Notes under the pieces: model-generated
Seen by the model: the letters and a program-made list of their open reading frames with translations, nothing else
Database searches by the model: none
Told to the model about the DNA's origin: nothing
Source of the DNA: Prosapia bicincta
Lineage: Eukaryota > Arthropoda > Insecta > Hemiptera > Cercopidae
Assembly: GCA_036971475.1 (NCBI GenBank)
Contig: JBAIZL010000003.1
Coordinates: 83,054,595 to 83,118,594 of the forward strand
Reading direction: 5' to 3'
Length of the DNA: 64,000 bases
Position numbers and translations under genes: made by a program
In this document: piece by piece, positions 42,410-54,907 of the stretch
Layout: each line of letters opens with the position of its first letter
How positions within the stretch are numbered: the stretch's first letter is position 1

Positions 42410-43060
42410 AACACAATCTGTAGGATAATATACCGTATCATGCATATTGGCTTAATACAAGGTGTAGGCCTATGTAAGGTAACGTGCATCTTGGCTTAAT
42501 ACAGGGTGTAGGCCTATGTAGGTTTATATGCATACTGGCTTAACACATTATGTAGGCTTTTGTAGGACAACGTGCATATCGGCTTAAAAGAGGATGTAGG
42601 CTTATTTAGGTGTACATGCATATTGGCTTAACACAGTATGTAGGCCTATGTAGGGTAACATACATATTGGATTAATACAGAAAGAATGTAGGTTTCCATG
42701 CTTATTAGCTTAACACAGTATGTGTTGTTATGTAGCTTTACGTGCATATTGGCTTAATACAGGAGGAATGTAGGGTATCATGTATATTGGCCTAATACCG
42801 GATGTATAAGGGTTAACATGCATATTTTCTTAACATAGTATGTAGGGTAACGCATATTGTCTTATTTCAGGAGTTAATGTAGTTTAACATCCATATTTTC
42901 TTAACGCAGTATGTAGGCCTATGTAGGGTAACGTACATATTGGCATAATATAGCAGGAATGTAGGTTTATATGGTTGTTGGCTTGATACAGGATGTTGGG
43001 GTAACATACATAATGGATTATTACAGGATGTATACTATTGTGATAGGGTATGCTTTGGTA
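42410..43060. repeat. irregular tandem repeat, 45-60 bp
   Basis: The unit CATATTGGCTTAACACAGTATGTAGGCCTATGTAGGGTAACGTG recurs about a dozen times with gaps. No gene. The same motif reappears at 43580-43720. Confidence 0.88.
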
Positions 43061-43099
43061 ACTGTCTTTACGTAGCTATTGTGATTGTGGATGAAATAG

Positions 43100-44360
43100 T
43101 AGCAGCCTTTACGTAGCTGTAGCTATTGATAAGGGCTGACTCCATGGTAGCTTTACCTAAGGTTTGATTCCAGAGAGGCTTTACCCTAGGCCTGATGCCT
43201 GGCCTCAGGCATGACTTTGCCTAAGCCCCTACTCCAAGCCGGCTTTACCTACGGCCTGACTCCAAGGTAGCTTTACCTAGGGCCTACCTCCAAGGAAGCT
43301 TTACCTAAGATTAGATGGAGGTATTTGCCTTAGTCAGTATGTTGTAACTGATACAACATACCTAGACAATATGTGTAAAGCTCATATCATAAAGGCCTTG
43401 ATGGTTTCTACATAGCTATTTTGGTATGCGTTGGTAGCTATATCATATAGTACTTCCCATATGAACCATACGGTTGCCTGCCCTAGGCTCTACTTGATAG
43501 AAGAGGTGAAAATGTGTGTATAGCTCAGATCATAAAGGCTTTGGCCAGTAGTTTACCGACATAGTAGGCTTTATAGTAGGCACATTTTGGGATTCATGTA
43601 TGTCGGCTTAGCATAGTATGTATGTAGGCTTACACGCATGTTGGTTTAACACAGTATGTGGGCTATGTAGGTTTACACACTATATACCTATAATGCATGT
43701 TGGCTTAACATAGTAATAAGCCTACACACCTTACTGCGACCGTTTGCGTTGTGTTGCGTAAGCCTACCGAGCCCCTGCAATGTGATTGGTCGATTCCCCG
43801 CACATATAGTTGACTATTTGAAACGTTGGTCATTTGATCTAACCGATCATTTTTTTTTGCAATTTCATATATTATTAAAAATTACCCCACTTAAAGCCTG
43901 ACTCTAGTGTGAATTTACCTAGGGCCTTTCTCCGGGGTGGCTTTACTTAGGGGCAGGCTCCTAGGTGGCTTTACCTCATGCGCGGCTCCGGGGTGACTTT
44001 ACCTAAGGTCTGACTCCAAGGTGGGTTTACCTAAGACTTGGTGGAGGTATTTGTCTTAGTCGAGAGGCTGAAATTGATATAGCAACCATCCTGAATCTAA
44101 GGCCCGACTCTTGGGTAGCTTTACTTAAAGGTCGACTCCAAGGTAGCTTTACCTAAAGTCTAGCTCCAAAGAGGCTTTAACTAAGGCCAGGCTCCAAGGT
44201 AGCTTTACCTAAGGCCAGATTCCTGGGTTACTTTACCTAAAGCCTGGCTTCGGGGTGGCTTTACCTAAGTCCATGCTCCAAGGTAGCTTTACCTAAAGCA
44301 AGGCTCCTAGGAGGCTTTACCTCAACCACGACTCCAGGGTAACTTTTACCTAAGACTCCG
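43100..44360. repeat. tandem repeat of about 30 bp
   Basis: The unit CTCCAAGGTAGCTTTACCTAAGGCCTGA recurs in two blocks (43130-43320 and 43890-44360), separated by unique sequence and repeats of the preceding family. Non-coding. Lies just inside the right TIR. Confidence 0.88.
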
Positions 44361-44538
44361 ATCATTTTTTGGCAATCTGAACACTACCCCTTGGTGATCC
44401 CTTCCCCGCATCTATCCAACACATACTCTAAATATACCCCATACAGTTGTTTAGTCCAACCGATCAATTTTTGGCGTTTTCATATATTATTTAAAACTAC
44501 CCCTGGCGAACCCAACCCCCAAATCTATCTCTCAGCGT

Positions 44539-45016
44539 GTTTGCACATGTCGAGGACATAGTCCCCGGTCACCGATTATCTACAGCTTTGTAGGCCTGGA
44601 GTATTCCTTCAAACGATAAGGTCTTGTTGCATTGTTTATTAATTTAGTAGCATAGACAAATTTTGAGTTTAGCAATCATATCCCCTTGCCCCTGGGCTGG
44701 GCCCTGCATCATCCAATAGGTCAGACAATGCATTTAGGGGTAGAGCACTCTAGTTAGGGGTGAGCCTACTACTTGCCTAGAGTCACTCGGGCTTTGATAA
44801 CAAATACATCATCAAATATATTAAAATAACCATTAAATATTTCCAAAAATTACCCCCAACCCCCGGATCGACCCCCGGAGAAGCTCCTGAACGTATCTGA
44901 GATCACCCTTTCACCTAGGGGTGGGTTAGGTTAGATGCAAATTAGCTACCTTAGGTTAGTGCGTTAAGGCCTACTTCCCCCACCACTTTTTTGCCCAAGT
45001 AGCCTTATTAACTACT
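44539..45016 (-). repeat. right TIR of Polinton 2
   Basis: Inverted match to 31564-32032, ending CCTTATTAACTACT at 45016, then TSD CACAAC at 45017-45022. Small differences from the left copy, such as a shorter C-run, show that the two ends have diverged since insertion. Confidence 0.93.
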
Positions 45017-45022
45017 CACAAC

Positions 45023-45172
45023 AGAGTGGAACTTTTGAAACCGGAAATATTAAATGTTTCTATTTAACCCCATGTGGGATTTTCATGAAGAGGATGGATT
45101 GTAAGGGAGACTGTAGAGTTATAGAGTTTAAAGATAGTTATATAGCTTTACTAAACACACACACACACACAC

Positions 45173-45270
<98 letters not shown>

Positions 45271-45782
45271 TGATCAACCAGGTAACATCATTACACTTGG
45301 AGATGCGAACGCAGTGCCCAAAACATACTCTTTCTTCATACCTTTAGGAGGCCACTTATCGCCGACTTCAGCTGTGCTAGAAATTAGACATCGGTCATTG
45401 TCAGACTAAGAACGAATCATTTCAGAAGTATTAAGATTCTCCTAGACAAGACTAGGACATAGGTTACCTGCAGGAACTGTTAATCTAACACCGAGACACA
45501 TTTTTGAGTGAACAGTACTCACGCTGCATATTTTGAAATTGGGAATGGTGCCCATTTGAAGATCATCTGAGAGCTATATATATATATACTCTCGCTCTTC
45601 TACTGTTTTTGGGTTCACCTAGTCAATGCTGGATGAGATTCTAGCGAAACGTCGGAACTGCGAATTTATGGACTGCAGAATGAACGGATGTACTCCAGAT
45701 AGTAACTATTCTCATATTTTTCCATCCGTGAAGGAATACGTATCAGCATATATATATATATATATGTAGATTGAAAGTGAAA

Positions 45783-45832
<50 letters not shown>

Positions 45833-46120
45833 AATGTTTATGAGGTATGTTACTGTGAGAAATGTTTTGAAAAATTATTGGCCAATAGTTTTTTTAATTT
45901 TAAAATTAAATACACTTTACACGCAATAAAGACGACCAATTAACTTAGCATTCACTAAATACAAATAAATATTACAATCTGTACTGCACTTATTCTTATG
46001 AAAGCTACAGATTCAGTTTCAGAGAAAATAACTGAAAATGGCAGCGCAAATTGCAATCCAGTGACGTTCATCTTTCTTCCTCACGGGCTACTCCAGCAAC
46101 TTGGACGATGATGAATATAC
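45023..46120. other. microsatellites and a Penelope-like 3' end trace, no gene
   Basis: Contains (CA)n, (TA)n and (TG)n at about 45156-45267 and further (TA)n at 45575-45590, 45750-45765 and 45788-45825. Near 45622-45660 GTCAATGCTGGATGAG...AGCGAAACGTCGG resembles the conserved 3' segment of Penelope-like elements (a hammerhead-like core with one extra base). ORFs across the microsatellites are artefacts. Confidence 0.6.
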
Positions 46121-46125
46121 AGTAC

Positions 46126-46442
46126 TTAGGGATGCATGTTCCTCACATATCCATAACCAGGTGCATGGTGCCCGCCGTGGTGAGATTCGTGCTGAATTTC
46201 TGCTGAGTGCGTGTGGGCGTGGGATACCACAGGTCGAGTGACTATTTCATACGTGGTGCTCTTGTGGTCGCCGCTTCCTTTGAGCGAGGAAATGGCGGAC
46301 AGCATGAGTGACAGCAAGGCGGTCATCAGGGCTTTGCCTGCCAGGGCAGCGAGGGCGCTCAAACCCATAGCCATCAAGGTGCCTCCGGAGAACACTCCGA
46401 GAGTAGTAACACTTGATCCGAGGCCGTTTTTCTTCCTGCGTC
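46126..46442 (-). CDS. Osiris family protein, C-terminal exon
   Basis: The exon starts after the acceptor TGTATGTTTCAG (46443-46454 on the complement). It encodes a basic start (RRKKNGLGSS) and a hydrophobic membrane segment (LMAMGLSALAALAGKAL, then MTALLSLMLSAISSL). It then reads STTYEIVTRPVVSH, a histidine-rich tail (HESHHGGHHAPGYGY) and a stop. GKAL in the hydrophobic region, TTYEVV-like sequence and the His tail are hallmarks of Osiris proteins, which are insect-specific secretory-pathway/endosomal membrane proteins involved in cuticle formation. The exon takes phase 1 (two leading bases), exactly matching the donor of the exon at 62611-62917. No AQxLAY motif is visible. Confidence 0.88.
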
Positions 46443-46579
46443 CTGAAACATACAATTTTTACTTTATTATTTTTGGTCCTACTATTTGAAAAATAGAATA
46501 AAAATGTTTAAATCAAACTTTATATTAACATGAAAACAAAATTTTCCAAAACTGAAAACTTATGAACTATTCGTGTATA

Positions 46580-47147
46580 CATATTATATCGGGTGGGCGT
46601 ACAGAAGCTCCCTCCCTCCTATGGGTAGGATGAGAGAAGCTCCTTCCTCTGTTATGAGTAGACTGACATACTCTCCCTCTTCAGTTACGAGTAGGATGTG
46701 AAAAGCTCCTTCCTCTGTCTTGAGTAGATAGACATAATCTCCCTCTTTAATTACGGGTAGGATAAGAAAAACTCCTTCCTCTGTTATGGGTAGACTGAAA
46801 TACGCTCCCTTCTCAGATTCGGAGGGAAATAAGAGAAACTCCTTCCTCTGTTATGCGTAGATTGACATACGCTCCCTCCTCAGTTACGGGTAGGATGAGG
46901 AAAACTCCTTCCTCTGTTATGGGTACACTGACATACGCTCCCTCCTCAGTTACGGGTAGGATGTGAAAAGCTATGTCCTCTGTTTTAGGTAGGCTGATAG
47001 AAGCTTCTCTCTCTGTTGTGGGTAGACTGACATATGCTCCCTCCTCAGTATCGGGCGGGATGAGAAAAGCTATGGCCTTTGTTTGTGGTAGGCTGGCAGA
47101 AGTTCTCTCTTTGGCTTTGGGTAAGACGCCAGACGCTTGTTTCTATG

Positions 47148-47208
<61 letters not shown>

Positions 47209-48060
47209 TATATGATGATAGAGGCTCCTTCCTCTGTTATGGGTAGGATGACAAAAGCTCTTTCCCCTGTTATATTTAGGTTAAGAGATGCTCCCTCCTC
47301 AGTTTTGGGTAGGACGACATACGATGTTTCCTCTGTTATGGGTAGACTGACAGACCATCTCTCCTCATTTATAGGTAGGCTGAAAAACGCTCTTTAATCA
47401 GTTACGGGTACGATGATAAAAGCTGTGCCTTCGGTTTTAGGTAGGTAGACAGCTTCCTCATCGGTTTTTGGGTAGGATGACAGACGCTTGTTCTTCATGG
47501 ATAGGATTGCGGAAGCTGCTTCCTCTGTTATGGGTAGGGTGTCAGAAACTCCTTCCTCTTTTGTGGGTAGACTGGCAAAAGCTCTCTACTCCGTTATGGT
47601 TAAGATGACAGAAGGTCCTTCCTCTGTTATGGGAAAGCTGACAAGCTTATTCGTCTGATACGGGTAGGTTGTCAAATGTATCTCCTCCGTTATGGATACG
47701 CTGACAGAAGCTCTCTCTCTCTCCTGTGTTTTAGGTAAGATGACAGAAGCTACCTCCTCTGTTATGAATAGGTTGTTAGATATCATTATTCTGTTATGCA
47801 AAAGCTGACAAACTTCTTCCTGTGATACGGGTAGGTTGCCAAATTTCCCTCTTTTGTTATGCATACGCTAACAGAAGCTCTTTCCTATGTTATGGGTAGC
47901 TTACAGAAGCAACCTTTGCTGTTATGGGTAGCTTACAGAGCAAATTTGCTGTTATGGTTAGCTTACAGAAGCAACCTTTGCTGTTATGGGTAGCTTACAG
48001 TATCTACATTTGCTGTTATGGGTAGCTTACAGAAGCAACCTTTGCTGTTATGGATGGGTT
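46580..48060. repeat. intronic minisatellite of about 33-bp units
   Basis: GTTATGGGTAGACTGACA and GCTCCCTCCTCAGTTACG phrases alternate in units of about 33 bp over 1.4 kb, interrupted by (TA)n at 47147-47210. It ends with a few units of a variant (GCTTACAGAAGCAACCTTTG) at 47895-48060. Because 33 is divisible by three, short ORFs open on both strands; they are not genes. It lies within the Osiris intron. Confidence 0.9.
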
Positions 48061-49200
48061 GTCAGACGTTTATCCTACAGTTTTACATTAGATAAATGGT
48101 TCAACTCAAAAGTTTGGAGCTAACAAAGAGCAAAAAGTACTGTATATTAAACACAATTTCTTAGTTAAATAATTTACGGTTTGAATCAAATATTTTAAAA
48201 TAAAATGGAAAATATAGGGAAATCATCTGGAAATTGAAAAAAAATCTATATAAAGTTGCAAGTAAATAACTTTAAGTAGTTAAAATTATTGAACAGATAT
48301 TATTAAATTTTTTGCTTCTGTTGAGTAAACTTCTGAAAAATAGGAACATGATTTCATTTAAATAAAGGCTACTTTAAAGTGGTGGTAGCAAGATGTCTTG
48401 ATTAATTTATGCAAATAATTGTAACACAAATAATTTAAAAAAGGTAGATTATCATTAAAATATTTAAATTTATAAATCAACTAAAACCAAATAATTAAAT
48501 ATACAGTATATGTATATATGTGTGTATGTAACATATTATATATTTAGGGGATTAATACAGTACAGCAAATATTTAGAGATAATATATACTAAATATATTG
48601 GTAAATATAGATGGAGTACTTTAGGTACATATTTTATATTAAATTTCTTTCTTAATATTATTTATAAGGTTGGACTTTAAAATAATTTCAGTTACATGTA
48701 ATAAAGGTTAGATAACAATAATGTTAATAACACTGAAAATGTTTTATTTTGTATAAATATAAAAAATACACTAAATAAGTTCATGTGAGAAATGTTTATG
48801 CAAAATAGTTAATCTCTTTGTTCATTGATTTAATAAACTAAAATGGGAGCCAACGCTTCGAACTATATAAAAACAAACATTTAAGAACAACCTTATAAAC
48901 ATGAACGATCTTATAAATTATATTCTTCATTAATTAATGACATTTTTAGGAAAAGAAAACTGTAAGGTTCAAGTGAGTAGAACATTGTTTCTTAGATATA
49001 TCAGTAACTCTGCCCAAAAATTAAAACAAATCAATAAATACAATAAAAATCATGTTGAAGTAATCATAAAAGTATTGTTATAACTTAGTTTTTTAATAAT
49101 TTGAAAATCAAGAAAAGAAATTATTTTATAAATCATGTTTCATAAATTACCAAAATATATAGTGATTAAGCTATGATACATTCTTAGGCGCTAATTGTAA
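48061..49200. other. AT-rich intron sequence, no feature
   Basis: Very AT-rich, with short homopolymer runs. No repeats with clear period, no ORF above background and no recognised element. Confidence 0.5.
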
Positions 49201-50914
49201 AATAATTAGGATTTGCGTGAAAAAAGCGAAATGACTGGCATCGTAGCTAGATAGTAGGTGGGTGTACCGGATTCACAACAGGATAATTATCAACTTGTTT
49301 CAATTTACCTAAGTAGCTAACATGCAGGTATGGTTAACCGAGATGGGATATACTAAATAAAAGATACGTCTGGTCAAACGTGTCTTTAGCCTGGGCATGT
49401 TGTAATCTCAAAAAAATTTTAAATTAGCAAAATAATACAAACAGAATACATTCGATAGTAAATTAGGTTTAGAAAAGTAGACTGTTATAACAATAAAGCC
49501 GTACCAGAGCAACATAATGCAGTGGCCATGTCAAAATATCAAAGTAACAATAAATTATCCAATAATACTAAAAAGAATGTATTCAATAGTTATGTAGGTC
49601 TGAAACATAGATGCTGATATTGTTAGAACCATAACCTTAAAAAACTATTCAGTGACTATGATGTAACCTCAAAGGAATAAAACAGTAGCTAACAGTAGCT
49701 AAAGGACTACAATTAAAATATATCCAATTAGAAAGTAGGTTTAGAATTGTAGACCCTGAAATTGTTAAAGTCGTACATCTAAGACAATTTGTAAGGTCCA
49801 AGTTTAAACTCAAAGGTATAACAAATTATCCAAAATGACAATAAAATATATCCGGTACTAAATTAGGTATAAAAAAGTAGATCCTGATGTTGTTTCACCC
49901 ATTCCAGTGCGACCATGTCGTAATTTCAAAAACACAAAACATCACCAAATAATAATAAATAAAATCTAATGAATAGTAAAGTAAGTTTAGAAATGTAGAT
50001 CCTAATTTGTTACATGAATTCCTGATAGACACAATATAGTGAACAATTTGTAGTCTCAAAGGAATAAAGCTTTAGCCAAATAATATAAATAGGAGATATT
50101 GTTATACCGGAAACTGTGAGACGCAATATAGTAGCCATGTTGTAATCTAGAAAAATAATAAATTGGCGGAGAGTTATAAATAAAAAATATTCATAGTAAA
50201 GTAGGTTTAGATTCAAACTTATATTGATATATTATCACACCCACTCTTATAAGACACAATACAGTGGCTAAGATGTAATAAGAAAGTAAAATTATCCAAT
50301 ATCCAATATTTCAAGGGAACAAAATAATAGCCAAATATCTTAAACAGAAAATAATCAAAACTAAATTGGGTTTAGAAATGTAGATCCTAAGAGAGTTACA
50401 GCTATACTTGTAAGACTCAATACTGTGGCCATGTTATGTATTCAAAGAAACAAAATAATATCCAAATATCTAAAATAGAAAGTAATATTTATTACATTAG
50501 GGCTAGAAATGTATATCCTGAAATAGTTACACTTATACCTGTAAGGCACAGTACTGTGGTCCTGTTGTTATTTTAAAGGAACAAAATAATTTCTAAATTT
50601 CTAAAATAGAAAGTAATCTTTATTACATTTTTTAGGGTTAAAAATGTAGATCCTGATATTGTTGCACTCATACCTTTAAGTCAAAATACAGTGGCAATGT
50701 TATGATTTTAAAGAAAGAAGAGATTAACCAATAATACCAAAAAATATATATTCAATAGTAAAGTAGTTTTAGAAATGTAGATCCTGATTAGTTACATGAA
50801 TGCCTGTAAGACACAACATGGTGAACAAGTTGAAGTCTCAAAGGAATAAAGCTTTAGCCAAATACTATAAATAGGAGATATTGTTATACCGGAAACTGTG
50901 AGACGCAATATAGT

Positions 50915-52056
50915 ATTAATCACTTAAACAACAGTTTTTGACTATCCAAACTTTGAATTTAGTAAATTTGTTTGTTTTCGATCACTATGTGCCGATCTTC
51001 AGTGTCTTCTGCTTGGAGATGTTGGGTCATGCAGTGACGGTTTTAAAGGTAGGTTATCGATAGTATCGAAGAGTATGTGTGATTTGTATTGTGTTTGTTC
51101 GTTTAATATGTTAATACTTTGTTTTTTTATGTGTCTGTGAATTTCATATTGTTCTAGTGTGTTGAGATGTGGTCCTTTTTTGTTGATGTGTAGGATTTTT
51201 GTCCAACACAAACACGCTGCCTTCAGATCCATGCTCCATAGACTTAAAGAAGTCCCAATAAACACAGAAAACATAAACAAAGAACTAGACACAATTAAAT
51301 GTTTAGCATACACAAATGTATACAACACCACAATAATAGACAAACTATGGTACAAAATACAAAAAAACACTAAAATTAACTCTACAGACACGGAAAACAG
51401 ATACATCACATTACCATTCATAAACAAAACAACAAACAAAAAGCCCGCAAATTTCAAAAATAGGATACAAAATAGCATACAAAAAACTAATAACAAGTTA
51501 CAATACAAAATACAACATAACACCAACAACAAGGATAAACTACAAGCACCATGCGTATACAAACTGAACTGCGATGAATGTAACAAATTGTACATTGGAC
51601 AAACAGGTCGCAGCTTTAAACAAAGAGTCGAAGAACACAAACAGAACACAAACTCAACATTTTATAATCATATAAAAGAAACAGAACACAAATACACAGA
51701 CATTTACCATAACCTAGAAATCCTACACATCAACAATAAAGGACCACATCTCAACACACTAGAACAATATGAAATTTACAGACACACAAAAACACAAAGT
51801 ACAAACATACTAAACTAACAAACACAATACAAATCACACATACTATTTGATACTAAGGAAAACCTACCTTTAAACCCGTCACCGCTTGACCCAACATCTC
51901 CAAGCAGAAGACACTGATGAAGATCGGCACAGAGCGGTCGAAAACGTTCTGTCTCAGTAAGTTTTAACAAATTTACTAAATTCAAAGTTCGGATAGTCAA
52001 AAACTATTGATTAAGTGATTAATAAGATTTGCCGAACATAATGGACTATAAAATTC
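50915..52056 (+). mobile_element. Penelope-like element copy 1: 5'-truncated, with inverted fragment at its left
   Basis: 51197-51818 encodes the end of the protein, including the GIY-YIG endonuclease domain (CDECNKLYIGQTGRSFKQRV, about 51570-51630) in an open 219-codon frame. 51819-52056 is the 3' untranslated end with a hammerhead-like core. 50915-51193 is the same 3' end in inverted orientation, directly abutting it. Such inverted terminal pieces are a known signature of Penelope-like insertions. The reverse transcriptase domain is missing. Confidence 0.85.
51914..51953 (+). ncRNA. hammerhead-like ribozyme core in the Penelope 3' region (candidate)
   Basis: CTGATGA (51914-51920) is followed by a five-pair stem, GATCG (51922-51926) with CGGTC (51935-51939), around an eight-base loop. 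GAAAA then follows (51940-51944), with GTC at 51951-51953. These are the CUGAUGA, stem II and GAA elements of a hammerhead core. Stems I and III are not convincing by eye. Penelope-like elements are known to carry minimal hammerheads here. An identical copy is at 61283-61322. Confidence 0.4.
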
Positions 52057-53390
52057 AGCAATATAGTAGCCATGTTGTAATATAGAAAATTAAAAAAAAT
52101 AGCGGATAGTTATAAATAAAAAATATTCATAGTAAAGTAGGTTTAGATTCAAACTTATACTGATATATTATCACACCCACTCTTATAAGACACAATACAG
52201 TGGCTAAGATGTAATATGAAAGTAAAAAATATCCAATATTTCAAAGGAACAAAATAATAGCCAAATATTTTAAATAGAAAATAATCAAAACTAAATTGGG
52301 TTTAGAAATGTAAATCCTGAAATAGTTACAATCATATATGTAAGACTCATTACTGTGACCCTGTTGTATTTTCAAAGGAACAAAATAATATAAAAAAATC
52401 TAAAATAGAAAGTGATCTTTAATACATTAGGTTAGAAATGTAGATCCTGAAAAAGTTACATCCATACTTGTAAGACACAATACTGTGACCATGTTGTATT
52501 TTCAAAGAACAAAATAATATTCAAATGTATTAAATAACAAATAATCATTAATAAATTAGGTTTAGGAATGTAGATCCTGAAACCGTTACAACCATACCTG
52601 TAAGGCAAAATACTGTGGCCATGTTGTATTTTCAAACAAATATATTGAATAAAAAATAATCAATAGCAACGTAGGTTTAAAACATGTAATTTCTGAAATT
52701 GTACACTTATACCTGTAAGACACAATACTGTATTCATGTTGTATTATCAAACAAAAAAATAATATCCAAATATATTTTTTTAAAAAATGAATAATAACAT
52801 AGGTTTAAAACAAGTAAATCCTGAAATAGTTATAGCTATACCTGTAAGACAAAATACTGTGGCCATGTTCTATTATCAAGCAACAAAATATTATCCAAAT
52901 ATATTGAATAAAAAATAATCAATAATAATGTAAGTTTGAAACTTGTAAATCCTGAAATAGTACACTTATACCTTTAAGACACAATACTGTGGCCATATTG
53001 TATTTTCAAAGAACAAAATAATATCCAAATATATTAAATTAAAAAAATCAATAATAACATAGGTTTAAAACATGTAAATCCTGAAATAGTACACTTATTC
53101 TTCTAACACACAATACTGTGCCCATGCTGTATTATCAAACAACAAAATATATCCAAATATATTGAATAAAAAATAATCAATAATAACGTAGGTTTGAAAC
53201 TTGTAAATCCTGAAATAGTACACTTATACCTGCAAGACACAATACTGTGGCCATGTTTCAAAGAACAAAATAATATCTAAATATATTGAATTAAAAAAAT
53301 CACCAATAATGTAGGTTTAAAACATATATATTCTGAAATAGTTACACTTATACCTGTAGGAGACAATGCTGTAGAATTTCATAATGTGAA

Positions 53391-53680
53391 AGGTCAAAAT
53401 TACACTTTTGCTATTACTTGCGACCAGACTTTTTAAGTAATTAACAACCAGCACGTCTTGAACAGCAACAAGATTTCGGTATACAAAATAATACAAATAG
53501 AATATAATCGATAGTTAGTTAGGTCTTATTACACTTTTGCTAATTACTTGCGATCAGACTTTTTGTTAACTAAAAGTTGTTAAATTGTGAACTTACACTT
53601 GGAGGATACGTTTTCGTCTTATGACTTCTTCAGCCTCGACCAGCTCGTCATGAACAGCAACAAGATTTCGATAGTTAATT
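53391..53680 (-). other. Penelope-type 3' end fragments, two related pieces
   Basis: TTACACTTTTGCT...ACTTGCGA(C/T)CAGACTTTTT...GAACAGCAACAAGATTTCG occurs at 53410-53477 and, longer, at 53525-53668. On the complement of the second, GGCTGAAGAAGTCATAAGACG followed by AAAACG (53635-53609) has the CUGAAGA, short stem (GUC-AUAA-GAC) and GAAAA layout found at Penelope 3' ends. Confidence 0.5.
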
Positions 53681-53954
53681 AGGTTTAGAAAAGTAGATTG
53701 TCATAACAATAAACCTATACCAATGGAACATAATTCAGTCGCCATGCAAAATTTTAAAACAAACAGTTAATTATCCAATATTAGTGAAACAATATATTTA
53801 ATAATAATGTAGGTTCAGAAATATAGTTTTCATTATTATTGCAATCATAACCTTAAAAAACAATTCAGTGACCCTAATGTAATCTGAAAGGATAAATACA
53901 TTGGCTATATAATACAAATAGTATAAATTCAATTAAAAAGTAGAAGGAAGTTTG

Positions 53955-54150
53955 ATTGGTAATTATTGTTTGTTAGTGTGTGTTATATGTTCTTGGTAGT
54001 GTGTGTAGAAAGATCTCTCTGTCTGCCCTATGTAAAAACAGCCGTCCTCAACAAATATAAGTAAGTGCTACTATAGGCAAGTTTGTGTAATATTTATAAG
54101 TGTTTTAGAGAAAACTAGTAGCTCACGTGAAGATGGAATCAACAAATACA
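53955..54150 (-). pseudogene. GIY-YIG fragment of a second Penelope-like family
   Basis: The complement reads VEDGCFYIGQTERSFYTHYQEH around 54058-53990. CFYIGQTERSF is the GIY-YIG endonuclease core, clearly different from the KLYIGQTGRSF family at 51.6 and 60.9 kb. A related scrap of the adjoining sequence (TTGCCTATAGTAGCACTTACTT...GAGGACGGC) lies at 55045-55090 in opposite orientation. Non-functional. Confidence 0.6.
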
Positions 54151-54285
54151 CTTAAAAAACAATTCAGTGACCTTAATGTTATCTCAAAGGATAAAAACAT
54201 TAGCTAAATAATACAAATACAACAAATTCAATTAAAAAGTAGGGTTAGAAATGAAGACCCTGATATTGATGAATCCATACCTGTA

Positions 54286-54907
54286 CAAGCGCGTATCCAA
54301 GGGGGGGGGCGATCGCCTTCCCCCCAACCCTCAAGAACTTTGGGTTAAAAATCGACAATATATTATTAAATTAGGACTTTCTATTAAATTAGACTTTTAC
54401 TTAGGTTAATTCGTCTTTTATTGTAAATAAAGAATAAAATTTTAATTTTTAATTTGATAATGTGACGCGTTCCCTCGGCATACCCTCGTAAACGTCTAAA
54501 CGTTTTAACAACAGATAGCGCTAGTGAAGCTTAATGTGGAACATATGATTTTCAATACGTAATTTTGCAAGCGTAATATTCGCAGTTGACTCCGGAATTG
54601 TTCGTGTTGGAAGAATAACTACTTATATTAATTAATAAACCATTTTTATAATAATAGCTTATTATGAAATTAATAATATTCTCTAGCCATAAGTGTTATC
54701 GAAACTGGAATAATTATTTATTAAAAAGTCTAATTTGCTACGAATCTTTACCACGATACCTATTTCTAACGCAAGCGAAGAAAGAACTTTTTCTGTTCTA
54801 TGTTTTTACATATACGCACGCGCGCTCGCGCGCACACACACACATATTATATATATAATGCATCGATCGCCCCCCCCCCCCAAAGCAAGTCGCTGGATAC
54901 GCGCCTG
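54286..54907. mobile_element. 622-bp hAT-like element with TIRs and 5-bp TSD
   Basis: Starts CAAGCGCGTATCCA and ends TGGATACGCGCCTG, 14-bp inverted repeats with one mismatch, flanked by CTGTA on both sides (54281-54285 and 54908-54912). Next to the termini lie a G-run and a C-run respectively. Inside, 54735-54800 reads RIFTTIPISNASEERTFS, the dimerisation motif of hAT transposases, so this is an internally deleted derivative. Neighbouring satellite units show the empty site ATACCTGTAAGAC. It also contains a (CG/CA)n tract at about 54818-54843. Confidence 0.82.

Larger units (their letters stand above)
31564..45016. mobile_element. Polinton 2, 13,453 bp with TIRs and 6-bp TSD
   Basis: Ends are 5' AGTAGTTAATAAGG and 3' CCTTATTAACTACT, inverted repeats of each other and flanked by CACAAC. 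Terminal AG/CT, inverted repeats of several hundred bases, 6-bp target duplications and a type B DNA polymerase together define a Maverick/Polinton. The element also has an IAP, a RING gene and four or more unknown genes. I find no integrase, packaging ATPase or capsid gene, so it either lost them to tandem repeats (39240-40110, 42410-44360) or depended on another element. GC content is visibly higher than in Polinton 1. Confidence 0.9.
49201..53390. repeat. old, divergent part of the ~130-bp satellite
   Basis: The consensus-like phrases TAGGTTTAGAAATGTAGATCCTGA, ATACCTGTAAGACACAATACTGTGGCCATGTTGTA and CAAAGGAACAAAATAATATCCAAATAT recur every 110-140 bp with heavy divergence. A Penelope-like element (50915-52056) interrupts it. 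The same family continues at 53740-53950, 54150-54285 and 54908-55560. Confidence 0.88.

Noticed and set aside
45085..45409. ORFs with poly-Tyr/Ile and poly-Cys/Val
   Set aside because: Products of (TA)n and (TG)n microsatellites.
47586..47864. 92-codon minus-strand ORF with repeated ITEE motif
   Set aside because: Derived from the 33-bp intronic minisatellite, whose length is a multiple of three.
50999..51649. 216-codon minus-strand ORF
   Set aside because: Antisense to the Penelope GIY-YIG frame and running into its inverted 3' fragment; the + strand carries the real domain.
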